The notes under the pieces were generated by a model. It was not told the origin of the DNA, did no database searches, and was given only the letters and a program-made list of their open reading frames with translations. From UBA7236 sp964638865 (GTDB lineage Bacteria > Bacteroidota > Bacteroidia > Chitinophagales > BACL12), in contig CAZXBG010000001.1 of assembly GCA_964638865.1 (NCBI GenBank), positions 32,619 to 96,618 of the forward strand: a stretch of 64,000 nt of DNA, given 5' to 3'. Positions 36,476-45,700 of the stretch are shown here, piece by piece (the first letter of the stretch is position 1; the number at the start of each line of letters is the position of its first letter). The translations under genes and the position numbers were made by a program.

Positions 36476-36510
36476 TGAAAAAAAATAACCGGCTACAGTT
36501 GCAGCCGGTC
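36476..36510 (-). terminator. Terminator of the lipoprotein gene
   Basis: On the minus strand ACCGGCT / AGCCGGT forms a 7-bp GC-rich stem with an 8-nt loop, then TTATTTTTTTT. It separates the lipoprotein gene from the tetR-fad promoter just downstream. Confidence 0.88.
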
Positions 36511-36532
36511 ACTTCGGATATCATTAGTAAAT

Positions 36533-36952
36533 TTAAATCTTAATAAAGTGGATCTCTTCCGCTCCTGTATCATCCACCAACTGCAGGGTTACATCCGTTA
36601 CTTCCATTACCTTCCACTCGTAATTGAGCATATCAAGTTCAGGGCTACCGGATATCGTAATAGAAACCTGTTTGTCAAACTGCTCATCAGAAATCGTTTG
36701 GATAAGCCAAACACCGGTAAATGCCTCGGTTACATTAGTGGCCGACATGGTTCCATTGCTGTAAAATTCGAAGGTAAACTCTCCAAAAGGACCTGCATCA
36801 CCATAGGTGTCTCCGTAAAAATTCACCTTGTAGGTTCCCGGAATAATACTTTCTGCCTCTGAGATCGACATATTATCCAATTCTGATTTTGTGCATGCTG
36901 TGAAGGACATTGCAACTACCAAAGCTGCCATAAACACTCTTAAATTCCTCAT
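36533..36952 (-). CDS. Small lipoprotein, lipocalin-like
   Basis: The 139-residue protein starts at MRNLRVFMAALVVAMSFTAC (lipobox SFTAC). The longer upstream open frame is untranslated leader by this choice. The mature part (GTYKVNFYGD, FTFEFYSNGTMSATN, GVWLIQTISDEQFDKQVSITI, LQLVDDTGAEEIHFIKI) has the alternating strands of a small lipocalin-like barrel. It is paralogous to the interrupted gene 245 bp upstream. Both end EEIHFxKI. The function is unknown; an outer-membrane or periplasmic location is expected. Confidence 0.75.
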   Translation of the reverse strand: MRNLRVFMAALVVAMSFTACTKSELDNMSISEAESIIPGTYKVNFYGDTYGDAGPFGEFTFEFYSNGTMSATNVTEAFTGVWLIQTISDEQFDKQVSITISGSPELDMLNYEWKVMEVTDVTLQLVDDTGAEEIHFIKI

Positions 36953-37196
36953 ACTTAAAATTTTTAATGGTTTAATTAATAAAACTGTTTTTACCTGTGT
37001 TGCGTTGCACGAGTGCTGCGAGTGTATGCTGTCACATTTTTGGGGTAATCCTCGAAATCTTAACGACTGAATAACCAACTTTATGATAATTTAATTCAAA
37101 TTTGGTAAAATATCTCTCTTTTTACCTTGTCAGCCATCAGCTATTACAGAAATTTATTGTTAAAAAGTTTGCATTTCCTCTTCCAATTAAAGCTTT

Positions 37197-37622
37197 TTAG
37201 ATTTTTTCAAAATGGATCTCTTCGCTTGGAGTATCATCCTTAAGTTTCATAACAGAATCCGTTAATTCAGTTATCAGCCAACTTCCATCCAGATTTTCCA
37301 TTTGTTTGTCGCCACTTATGGTAAATTCTATTTCTTTATCATAAGCAGGGTCATCGTCGCTGTTTTTTACCATCCAAACTCCGCTAAAAGTGGATGTTCC
37401 TTTTGTAGCGGTTATTGTTCCATCTTCAGCAATATTGAAGGTGTAACCATCAAAGTCGCTACTAACTCCATCGCTATTATCATAATAATAGGTTACTTTC
37501 CAGCTTCCCCCGACCAAAGTTTACACTTCTGTTAGTGTAAGATCTGATGGGAGGTGATCAGAACAAGAGGACAACATCAATACTGTTAATACTGTGGCCA
37601 TGATCAAACTCCTATTTTTCAT
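37197..37622 (-). pseudogene. Paralogous lipoprotein interrupted by an in-frame TAA
   Basis: From ATG 37622 the frame encodes a lipoprotein signal (LIMATVLTVLMLSSC) and 33 residues ending LTLTEV, then TAA at 37523-37521. It continues in the same frame TLVGGSWKVTYYYDN to EEIHFEKI at 37197. Aligned with the neighbouring intact paralogue (SISEAESIIPGTYKV), the stop falls where Glu stands, so GAA-to-TAA explains it. A downstream TTG could start a form lacking the signal peptide, which would not be exported. It is either a recent pseudogene or a base-calling error. Confidence 0.85.
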
Positions 37623-37852
37623 ACGTTCAGATTTGTTTTTATAAATTTTATTAAATGTTTGCAATTTGAATACACAAACGGGCCTCAAGTCACTATAGTT
37701 GCAGCAGAGCAGCGACACATAAAGACGGTTTCCGAGATATATTTTTATATCTCTGACTAGTAATTTTTATTACAAACTACGTTTTTACATACAAATTGTG
37801 GGAACAGAATACCTGTAAATTCGAGATAGACAACTGTAACTTTTTGTCAAAA

Positions 37853-39124
37853 TCAGAGATCCCAGCCTATATCTCTCCTAAAATATCGGGTATCGTAGTA
37901 AATTCTTCCGGCATTAACATAACAGGAGCGCAAAGCTTCAAATAAATCTGACCCAAAAGCGGAAACAGCCAACACCCTTCCACCGCTGGTGATTATATTT
38001 CCATTGGTATCAACGGTTGTACCGGCATGAAAAATCATACAATCCTCCGTGTTTTCTAATCCACTTATTTGTTTACCTTTTTCAAATTGCCCCGGATATC
38101 CATCGCTTGCCAATATAACAGTTGCGCAGGCTCTCTCATCAACTACCAAATGTTGATCCTTTATATTTTCATTATGCACGGACAAAAAAAGTTCGAGTAT
38201 ATCATTTTTAACTCTGGGAAGAATAACCTGCGTTTCCGGATCTCCTAAACGAGCGTTGTATTCTATTAGGTAAGGTTCATCCTTACAATTAAAAAGTCCG
38301 AAATATAAAAACCCTTTATATTTTATACCTTCCTTTGTTAATCCTGAGATTGTAGGTTGAATAATCTTTTCTTGCACCTTTTGCATAAAACTTTCCGTCA
38401 CAAATGGGGGTGGAGATACAGCACCCATTCCTCCGGTATTTAATCCGGTATCGCCATCACCTGCTTTTTTATAATCTTTGGAAGGAGGCAATATCAAATA
38501 ATGATCACCATCAGTTAATACGATAACCGTTAATTCAATGCCATAAAGAAATTGTTCTAATACAACTTTGTTTCCGGCGGATCCAAATTTTCCTGACAGC
38601 ATTAATTGCAGTTCGTTTTTTGCTTCTGCATGATCATTACAAATGATAACACCTTTGCCCGCGGCTAAACCATCTGCCTTTAATACAATGGGCAAAGGTT
38701 GTTCGGAAATATATTTTAATGCCTCCGTTATTGTTTCATTTGAAAACTCTTTATATGTCGGGGTTTGCACATTATTGCGCAGCATAAATGCTTTTGCAAA
38801 AACTTTAGAACCTTCCATTTGTGCGGCAATTTTTGCCGGACCAATTACCGGTAAATTTTCCAGACCGGGAAATGTCGCAAAAAAATCAACTATGCCTAGT
38901 ACAAGCGGATCCTCCGGTCCAACAACTATCATATCGATATATTGCTCCAAACAAAAGGTTGCCAACATTGGAAAATCGGTTGGCTTTATATCTACATTTT
39001 TTCCGCATAATGCTGTGCCCGGATTACCCGGAGCTATAAACAACTTCTCACATAGGGGCGATTGAATAATTTTCCAGGCGAGTGCATGTTCTCTTCCACC
39101 TGAACCGAGCAACAATATCTTCAT
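37853..39124 (-). CDS. purD: Phosphoribosylamine-glycine ligase
   Basis: PurD joins glycine to phosphoribosylamine in purine synthesis, using ATP. The 423-residue protein has the N-domain start KILLLGSGGREHALAWKI and the ATP-grasp segments VLKADGLAAGKGVII and GDGDTGLNTGGMGAVSPPP. EYNARLGDPETQVILPR holds the metal site. The Arg-Leu variant of the usual RFGDPE is common in the phylum. A -7 box lies 4 nt before the ATG. It is divergent from metF. Confidence 0.95.
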   Translation of the reverse strand: MKILLLGSGGREHALAWKIIQSPLCEKLFIAPGNPGTALCGKNVDIKPTDFPMLATFCLEQYIDMIVVGPEDPLVLGIVDFFATFPGLENLPVIGPAKIAAQMEGSKVFAKAFMLRNNVQTPTYKEFSNETITEALKYISEQPLPIVLKADGLAAGKGVIICNDHAEAKNELQLMLSGKFGSAGNKVVLEQFLYGIELTVIVLTDGDHYLILPPSKDYKKAGDGDTGLNTGGMGAVSPPPFVTESFMQKVQEKIIQPTISGLTKEGIKYKGFLYFGLFNCKDEPYLIEYNARLGDPETQVILPRVKNDILELFLSVHNENIKDQHLVVDERACATVILASDGYPGQFEKGKQISGLENTEDCMIFHAGTTVDTNGNIITSGGRVLAVSAFGSDLFEALRSCYVNAGRIYYDTRYFRRDIGWDL

Positions 39125-39128
39125 GAAA

Positions 39129-39136
39129 CAAAGGTA
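39129..39136 (-). promoter_or_regulatory. purD -7 box with leaderless spacing
   Basis: TACCTTTG on the minus strand, then TTTC, then the purD ATG (39124). The spacing is identical to tetR and glcD. No clear -33 TTG was found. Confidence 0.55.
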
Positions 39137-39203
39137 AGCCAGTAAATTGAATTGAAGAATACAGCATTGGATTTCATAAAAAGGAATTTCTTACATCCGA
39201 TAG

Positions 39204-39211
39204 TATATTTG
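39204..39211 (+). promoter_or_regulatory. metF -7 box
   Basis: TATATTTG is a perfect TAnnTTTG and is followed by GCAGC, as at the rpsL promoters. The leader would be about 45 nt. No S-adenosylmethionine riboswitch fold is recognisable in it. The -33 element is poor. Confidence 0.5.
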
Positions 39212-39261
39212 CAGCACCTTAGCTAAGGGATATTCAAATATATTATATATTATTCAATAAA

Positions 39262-40218
39262 ATGAAGGTAACCGAACATATAAACAAGGCAGATAAGACC
39301 TTATTATCTTTTGAAATATTACCTCCCTTAAAAGGGAAAAGCATACATAATATTTATGAGGTATTGGATCAGTTAATAGATGTAAATCCTGCATTTATTA
39401 ATGTTACTTATCATCGAAGTGAATATATTTATAAAAAACGTGGTGATGAAAGATTTGACAAAGTATTTATCAGAAAACGTCCGGGAACTGTTGGTATCTG
39501 TGCAGCCATACAATTCAAATATAAAATAGATGCTGTTGCGCATATTATTTGTGGAGGGTTCACAAAAGAAGATACAGAGGATGCATTGATAGATCTCAGT
39601 TATTTAAATATTGATAATGTTTTATTGTTGCGTGGTGATGCATCAAAAAATGAACGTGATTTTATAGCGGAACCCGGAGGCCATAAATTTGCAGATGATT
39701 TGGTTTCGCAGGTAGTAGATATGAATAAGGGAATATATTTAGAGGAGGATTCCATACAGGGATATAAAACAGATTTTAATATTGGCGTTGCCGGTTATCC
39801 TGAAAAACATTTTGAAAGTCCTAATTTAAAAAGTGATCTTAAATATTTAAAACAGAAGGTGGATCGCGGTGCAGATTATATTGTGACACAAATGTTTTAC
39901 GACAACAATAAATATTTTGAATTCGTAAAAAAATGCAGAGCGGAAGGGATTACAGTTCCGATAATTCCGGGGATAAAACCGATAACAGGTGCTTCTCAGA
40001 TACAAACCATTCCAAGAACTTTCCATGTCGATATTCCTGAGGAATTAAATGATATGATAGATGCCTGCAGTTCAGTAGAGGAGGTAAAACAAGCCGGTGT
40101 AAACTGGTGTATAGATCAATCCAAAGAGTTGGTGCGCAGCGGAGTCCCGTGTATCCATTACTATACCATGGGAAATGTTGGCGCCATGCGCAAGATCATA
40201 AAGGAAGTATTTCCTTAA
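39262..40218 (+). CDS. metF: Methylenetetrahydrofolate reductase
   Basis: MetF reduces 5,10-methylene-THF to 5-methyl-THF, the methyl donor for methionine synthase, with FAD. The 318-residue TIM barrel shows SFEILPPLKGKSI (residues about 16-28) and NVTYH. LLRGDAS is present, and YIVTQMFYDNNKYFEFV and IPGIKPI follow. The ILPP variant in place of FFPP is usual in Bacteroidota. The gene is monocistronic. Confidence 0.94.
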   Translation: MKVTEHINKADKTLLSFEILPPLKGKSIHNIYEVLDQLIDVNPAFINVTYHRSEYIYKKRGDERFDKVFIRKRPGTVGICAAIQFKYKIDAVAHIICGGFTKEDTEDALIDLSYLNIDNVLLLRGDASKNERDFIAEPGGHKFADDLVSQVVDMNKGIYLEEDSIQGYKTDFNIGVAGYPEKHFESPNLKSDLKYLKQKVDRGADYIVTQMFYDNNKYFEFVKKCRAEGITVPIIPGIKPITGASQIQTIPRTFHVDIPEELNDMIDACSSVEEVKQAGVNWCIDQSKELVRSGVPCIHYYTMGNVGAMRKIIKEVFP

Positions 40219-40619
40219 TTACAGTTTTTTGGCAGAATTGAGCAAAACACGAATAATGGAATAAAAAATTAATTTTAACATTTGGTATTTGCTACAATTC
40301 AATTCGTGATTTGGATTAACAATAAATTTTGATGACACATTTTGTGTTTAACAAAAAAAGGATTCCGGCTTTGATATCAATTTCAAACATCAAACGTTTG
40401 AGTATAAAATAATAAGTTGCATTTTGTTTGTAAAGGATTAAAATAGTTTGTGCATTTTATTGCAGGTGCAACTGAATTAATAAATATATTCAAAATTAAA
40501 ATAAACATTGTATTCAAAAAAAAGTAATTGATTTTATAAGAATAAATTCAATTACAATAACGCCAGGTAGAATGTAATCCAACTGGCTATATAACAATAA
40601 ATCAAAGCCGGTTACCCGT
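40219..40619. other. Convergent intergenic stretch of 401 bp
   Basis: No ORF, tRNA or strong terminator is visible in this AT-rich gap between metF and the outer-membrane protein gene. It contains the palindrome CAAACGTTTG at 40391-40400, identical to the putative TetR operator at 36454. A weak 5-bp hairpin GCCAG / CTGGC lies at about 40562-40587. The gap could hide an untranslated RNA, but nothing supports that directly. Confidence 0.5.
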
Positions 40620-41339
40620 TTAAAAAGTTAAAGAAAAACCTATATTTGGATTGAACAGGACTTGATTCCACTCAATCACTTCATCTACTCTTTCCGTAAT
40701 GATATTGACATCCTTATAATCCAAAATTTCGGTGGTAGGTATATCTGCGGTTTCTCGCATCATATTTAAATCTAATACAAGAGATGTTTTTTCTCCGATT
40801 TTAAATCTTCCACCCAAACCTATATTTGAAACAAATCCAGCACTCACCTTATTTTCAATTTGGAGTGAATTGAGATAAGAATCGGTGAAATTAAACTCCT
40901 GGTCCGGAAAATAAACCCGCATTCCACCGGCTTGCAATTTTGCATATACACTGCTAAAAACACCGTCACTTACCGGTATTTCACAGTATAACCCTGTTAA
41001 CACCCCAAATGAAAAAAAATTATCGGAGTTGAAACTGCTCAATTCAAATGTTTCCAGATAAAACGATTCATCTACACCACAACTTCTTCCATACAAGCTG
41101 GTGATCATTCCTAACCATTTCTTTTTAAAAATAATGTCTGCACCTACCAGAAAACCGTTGGATTTTGCATCCGGAGATGATAGCGTGTTGTTAAAGCCGG
41201 GTAGTTCAAAAGGGTAATTTTGTAACAAAGCACCTGCTTTTATGTTTGCAGTTACTTTAATCATATCACCGTTTGTAGTTTGAGCGCCCAACAAGAGCGG
41301 GGTAATAAGAATTGCGATAATCCAAATGCATTTTTTCAT
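40620..41339 (-). CDS. Outer-membrane beta-barrel protein
   Basis: The 239-residue protein has a signal peptide (IWIIAILITPLLLGAQ), alternating amphipathic strands and a terminal aromatic residue (NIGFSLTF) typical of barrel proteins. Segments such as FVSNIGLGGRFKIGEKTSLVLDLNMM fit an OmpA-like or PorT-like small barrel. It is the last gene of a four-gene operon, 9 nt after the PQQ-propeller lipoprotein. The specific function is unknown. Confidence 0.7.
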   Translation of the reverse strand: MKKCIWIIAILITPLLLGAQTTNGDMIKVTANIKAGALLQNYPFELPGFNNTLSSPDAKSNGFLVGADIIFKKKWLGMITSLYGRSCGVDESFYLETFELSSFNSDNFFSFGVLTGLYCEIPVSDGVFSSVYAKLQAGGMRVYFPDQEFNFTDSYLNSLQIENKVSAGFVSNIGLGGRFKIGEKTSLVLDLNMMRETADIPTTEILDYKDVNIITERVDEVIEWNQVLFNPNIGFSLTF

Positions 41340-41348
41340 AATTAAATT

Positions 41349-42602
41349 TTAAAGTTGAAAACAAATAAAAAAAAATCCGTCAGTTGTATATAATCTATTT
41401 AAAACAGGATCAATAGAAACGGCCCTTGTAAAAATTGCCGACGCTGCTGTTGCATAATTATCATTTGGTGAATTCATTTCCCAAAGTTGCACACCTGACA
41501 TTGTATTAATGGCGTGTATTTTTCCATCACCGGTACTTCCGTAGTATAACACACCATCATGATACACCATATCAGTAGGGGTTGCTCCAGCATCAAGGTT
41601 TTCCCAGATTATGCTTCCCGAACCCGGATCTAAAGCATAAATACTTTCATAACTTGTTTTTACAATAATCTTATTTTCTACCATCATCAAATTACCCATC
41701 AACAGATCTTCTCCATAACCTGTAAATAATCTCTGCCACAATTTTTCTCCTGTTTCCGCATCTAAACAAAACATATTAAATGTTCCTTTAAAATATATTT
41801 TCCCTTCATAATAAAGAGGTGGATAAATAGCACTATTCCCATGCGGATCAATATCATCCACCATCCATAAAATAGAATCTGCTGTCATATTATATGCGTA
41901 CAAATCAACTTTACCATCGTAAGGTGAGGTTCTGTATTGCCGGTTTTGAAAATATAAAATGGTATCATTATTTGCTTCAATCACAGCAGTAGGCGGGTAA
42001 ATTCCTACGGAATATTCATCCTGCATTTCAATAGTAAATATGGTATCCCATATACCCGTATAAATATCAGTCATAACTATAGAACCTGAGTAAAATGGAT
42101 TTGTTCCTGTGAGATGTACATGAAAAAGGATATTGTTTAAATGCGTAATCTTTGGCATCCTGTCGCCCGGACACTCATAATGCCACAAAATACTTCCATC
42201 GTTTAAGTCTACCACACGGGGATCAGAATTACAAAGAGTTACATAATAATGATCATAGATATAACTTCCATTACCAGGCACAGTGGCAGGACTATTACAA
42301 TTAATTTCAAATGCGGCATCCGTTTGCCAAATTATATTTCCAAATTCCGTATTGGCAAATTTTAAATACATAGGATCATCCATAGCATTTTGTTGGGCAC
42401 TAAACAGAACGCCGTCATTATAGACTAATGGTGCTATACAAATTTTATAAATTGTATCCTCCGCTAAGGGCATTTGCCATACAACCGGAATAGGTAAAAT
42501 ATCATCATTTGAATAGGAAACAGAATAATTTTCAAATACTTCTTCTCTGCATCCGCAAAGAAGAAGTATTAAACAATTAAATATGATGCTAAACATTTTC
42601 AT
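41349..42602 (-). CDS. PQQ-like beta-propeller lipoprotein
   Basis: The start at 42602 (MKMFSIIFNCLILLLCGC) is chosen over a longer frame because it gives a lipobox and begins 1 nt after the hydrolase stop. The 417-residue product then has PQQ-like propeller blades: GNIIWQTDAAFEIN, DLNDGSILWHYECPG, CLDAETGEKLWQRLF, ALDPGSGSIIWENLD, AINTMSGVQLWEMNS. Such BamB-like repeats usually scaffold interactions; PQQ binding is not implied. It would be anchored in the envelope beside the barrel protein encoded next. Confidence 0.8.
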   Translation of the reverse strand: MKMFSIIFNCLILLLCGCREEVFENYSVSYSNDDILPIPVVWQMPLAEDTIYKICIAPLVYNDGVLFSAQQNAMDDPMYLKFANTEFGNIIWQTDAAFEINCNSPATVPGNGSYIYDHYYVTLCNSDPRVVDLNDGSILWHYECPGDRMPKITHLNNILFHVHLTGTNPFYSGSIVMTDIYTGIWDTIFTIEMQDEYSVGIYPPTAVIEANNDTILYFQNRQYRTSPYDGKVDLYAYNMTADSILWMVDDIDPHGNSAIYPPLYYEGKIYFKGTFNMFCLDAETGEKLWQRLFTGYGEDLLMGNLMMVENKIIVKTSYESIYALDPGSGSIIWENLDAGATPTDMVYHDGVLYYGSTGDGKIHAINTMSGVQLWEMNSPNDNYATAASAIFTRAVSIDPVLNRLYTTDGFFFICFQL

Positions 42603-42603
42603 A

Positions 42604-44136
42604 TTATCTTTCAGGGGTTGAAAAAAATAGTCCATGATTTCCTTCAAAAAGATCATCCAACATCTGATGTGTTTGATCATCATTTCGCATGCTGAAATGA
42701 TTTGATCCAATCATTTTCCTATCGTAACCGGGCAGTTCTTCAACCTGACCCAGACATTCACTTGCTGATTCAGTGAGCACTACACCATCTGACTCTTTAG
42801 ATATCCAATCATAATTTGCTAACGTTACGCAATCCGTATTTAAATCCTCTGTAACACAGGATCCATCGGGAGATGCGGGGTATTCCTCATCAAAAAGATC
42901 ACCTAAAGGACCATCATCAAGGCAATAACATGTTTGTCCAACTTCTGTTAATTCATAGGCACCAATAAATCCTTTCCAATTTGTATTTGCATCAATGAAC
43001 CAATCATACCCTTCTTTATAAGCATCTCTGATTAAAACAGATTCTTCATAGTCGTCAGTAATATCCAAAGCGCAAAAAATAGTTAAATAACATCCAAATG
43101 TAGTGAGATCGAAACCATAAATAATATCAGAAAACACTTGAGCCAAATTATCGTATTCTATATATTTGGAATAATAAATATTGGTCATCACGTCCGCGTA
43201 TTCTGCGAGTGTATTATCATCACCTGCACCAAATGGTTCTTCACCATAGGTAATCACATTATTGGGTTCGTGTCCGTCGAGTAAATGTACAAGGGTATTC
43301 CACATTAATGGTTCGGTTTCAACTCCGTAGAAACAAACATAAGGAATTTCCGGTACAAATGCATTTAATTCTGCAATTTGTTCTGAACCCACCTCATAAC
43401 TTTCTGTAATGCCTGAAAAATAATCTTTGAACAATACGGGGGCAATATTATTTTCCAAAGTGCCACAAAAAAAGTCGTTGAAATTTTCCATGGTGGTCGG
43501 GTTTAACAGGAGGTCGAGAAAAAAATTACTTTCTACAAATTCAGCAACTGGTCCGGCTGTCAAAGCATTGCAGGTTGACCCTGACCAGTCCATTAAATCT
43601 TCCTTATTATTGAGCACCCGCGCACCTTGATGGGAGGTTCCAAAGGTAACGAGACCACCGAAAGACCTTGGTTCCGGGCCCCATTCTCCGGTAAAATAGG
43701 AATAATCTATTCTGCGAGAAACAATTCCACCCTGACTATGACCTATTATAATTGCATGGTCATCAGCCTCATCAATAGCCTCCAGATCGCTTCGCAATTC
43801 AGCAGCTGCAAAGGAGAGAGAAACATCGGCATAATCAGGCCTGCTGGAATTAATTTTATAGGTGGTGGCGGAATAAAGAGAAGCCTGACTCCAGCTAATT
43901 TCTACAGTACCAGCCTCATCACCCTGCCCGCCGAGCCCATGAATAAAATATACCTCACGATCCGGGATCAATAGAGGCGAAGCCCAGATATCAGCAGTAA
44001 AATAAGTTGGATTAAATTCAAAAGGAATACTATTTCCAACTTCAATACTGTGATCAGGTACACAATCCAGACCCAATTGAGCAAAACAGTTTACATATAT
44101 TAAAACCGATAGAACGGGAACAATTATCTTTTTCAT
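42604..44136 (-). CDS. Secreted alpha/beta hydrolase, lipase-like
   Basis: The 510-residue protein has a signal peptide (PVLSVLIYVNCFAQ). The oxyanion region HGLGG is at residues 66-70 and the nucleophile elbow GHSQGG has Ser134. The neighbourhood (IIIGHSQGGIVSRRIDY, GGLVTFGTSHQGARV) resembles PGAP1-like/triacylglycerol lipases. The catalytic Asp and His are probably in the C-terminal part; GSNHFSM near residue 485 is a good His candidate. There is no T9SS sorting domain, so it is periplasmic or surface-bound by another route. It is second in the operon. Confidence 0.75.
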   Translation of the reverse strand: MKKIIVPVLSVLIYVNCFAQLGLDCVPDHSIEVGNSIPFEFNPTYFTADIWASPLLIPDREVYFIHGLGGQGDEAGTVEISWSQASLYSATTYKINSSRPDYADVSLSFAAAELRSDLEAIDEADDHAIIIGHSQGGIVSRRIDYSYFTGEWGPEPRSFGGLVTFGTSHQGARVLNNKEDLMDWSGSTCNALTAGPVAEFVESNFFLDLLLNPTTMENFNDFFCGTLENNIAPVLFKDYFSGITESYEVGSEQIAELNAFVPEIPYVCFYGVETEPLMWNTLVHLLDGHEPNNVITYGEEPFGAGDDNTLAEYADVMTNIYYSKYIEYDNLAQVFSDIIYGFDLTTFGCYLTIFCALDITDDYEESVLIRDAYKEGYDWFIDANTNWKGFIGAYELTEVGQTCYCLDDGPLGDLFDEEYPASPDGSCVTEDLNTDCVTLANYDWISKESDGVVLTESASECLGQVEELPGYDRKMIGSNHFSMRNDDQTHQMLDDLFEGNHGLFFSTPER

Positions 44137-44157
44137 AATCTAAATTTTTAGGGTAAA

Positions 44158-45276
44158 TCAATTTTTTACAAAGGATTCGGAATAATTCACCGAAACCCCA
44201 ATCAGCTTTATAATATAAATACCTTTTTCAAAGGAATTGATATTGATATTAAACTCGGTTACGCCATTCATAATTGAATTTTCCAGTATTTGTCTCCCAG
44301 TATTATCAAAAATGTATAATTTGAGTTCTGACGAGTTTGCCGGGAGCACAATCTTTATATAATTATATGCAGGATTTGGAGCTAAGGATATTCTGTCCTC
44401 AATTACCGTTTCCTCTTCCTCTTCCGCAAATTTTCCCGGACCATAATTTGTAATTGTATAACTTGGATACTCCACAATTTTATATTCTTGCACACAATTT
44501 ACCGGGAAACGGTCATCCCATTTTTTTTCGATACTATACGATGGTACTACCTTTCCTGCCGCATTCAAACGAAAACCCTTTTTAACGGAATAATTAAAAG
44601 AGCCATCACTGCGATACATGATCATCTCATTGGATCTTTTAGAATTATTAAATATAAGCTCCATGGAATCTTTTACAAATTTTAAATATCCCGAACCAAG
44701 ATTGGAATAAATAAATCCCGAATCGAGCATTTCCTGTTTCAGAGTAGCCGTTAACTGTATAAAGTCAGGTACCAAATCAACACTGTGTGCAGTAAGGTAA
44801 TTTTTAAGTACACTGTAATTACTTTTGTACATATTACTGTGCAACTTGTTTAATATTAAATTACCAAATCGATCGTAAACCTTTATCCGTGACTTATCTA
44901 TAATTGTTTTTACAGGTTTTGTCATCCAGGCTTCATACTGATAATTTTCTAAGTGATAAATGGTGGTCTTTAGATCATTATTCGTGTAAACTAAATGCAC
45001 GATACTATCCGTAGTTATCTCCGGCATTAAATTTACTTTTTCTGTAATCGAAAATGCACTCAGGGAATCTGAGATGAGATAATACACCTTAGAATCCTTG
45101 ACGAAATTAATAGAACTTTTAATGGTGCCCTGGCCTTCTGCAATTTTAAATTGCAAGAGGATAAAAATGAGCAATAAAAAAAAAGTTTTAATTTTTTCGG
45201 GTGGGTACCGCAAAATAAATTTTAAATTGCGATTCGCCGGGTGGCCTGCATGCAGACCAATAACAATTGATTTCAT
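44158..45276 (-). CDS. T9SS-secreted protein of unknown function
   Basis: This 372-residue protein is the first gene of the envelope operon and lies 21 nt before the hydrolase. It ends in a type A sorting domain (APNPAYNYIKIVLP, GIYIIKLIGV). The body is beta-rich without a known motif. The N-terminus is odd: a charged extension of about 29 residues (GLHAGHPANRNLKF, RYPPEK) precedes the hydrophobic signal core (FFLLLIFILLQFKIAEG). No internal Met offers a shorter start. The core is bracketed at DNA level by the direct repeat AATTTTAAATTGC (45142-45154, 45218-45230). Confidence 0.65.
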   Translation of the reverse strand: MKSIVIGLHAGHPANRNLKFILRYPPEKIKTFFLLLIFILLQFKIAEGQGTIKSSINFVKDSKVYYLISDSLSAFSITEKVNLMPEITTDSIVHLVYTNNDLKTTIYHLENYQYEAWMTKPVKTIIDKSRIKVYDRFGNLILNKLHSNMYKSNYSVLKNYLTAHSVDLVPDFIQLTATLKQEMLDSGFIYSNLGSGYLKFVKDSMELIFNNSKRSNEMIMYRSDGSFNYSVKKGFRLNAAGKVVPSYSIEKKWDDRFPVNCVQEYKIVEYPSYTITNYGPGKFAEEEEETVIEDRISLAPNPAYNYIKIVLPANSSELKLYIFDNTGRQILENSIMNGVTEFNININSFEKGIYIIKLIGVSVNYSESFVKN

Positions 45277-45484
45277 TTAATTGAATTTTAGGGTTAAACA
45301 ATTAATTGCAAGGCTAAAATGTTTTTTTTAGAAAAACAAATTTTTTTGAAAGTATTTTTTTAATGCAGACAGGGCAAGTGTGTAGTCGATTTAAAAATAT
45401 TGAGCAGAAAAATATTTTCACTTATTATCCTACAAATTGAAAATGACATACTAAAAAAATGTGTTTCCTCCTTCCTTTTGCTCC

Positions 45485-45700
45485 TCACTCCTTCTCGTCA
45501 GCTCCGGAATCCAACTCCTTTAAAATTTTATTTACATCTTCCTCAGTAGAAGTGAGTTTGGCTTTGCAAATCTTTATAAGCAGTGCGGCGCGTTTTACCT
45601 TTTCAGACAATTCGTCAACAGATATTTCGCCGTCCTCAATTTCTGCAACTATTGTTTGCAGTTCTTCGAATGCCTCGGTATAATCCATTTTTTCTTTCAT
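45485..45700 (-). CDS. xseB: Exodeoxyribonuclease VII small subunit
   Basis: XseB coats the long helices of XseA in the single-strand-specific exonuclease VII. The 71-residue protein has the family pattern YTEAFEELQTIVAEIEDGEI, then SVDELSEKVKRAALLIKICK. It overlaps xseA by 4 nt (ATGA), implying translational coupling. The upstream gap 45277-45484 contains no gene. Confidence 0.93.
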   Translation of the reverse strand: MKEKMDYTEAFEELQTIVAEIEDGEISVDELSEKVKRAALLIKICKAKLTSTEEDVNKILKELDSGADEKE

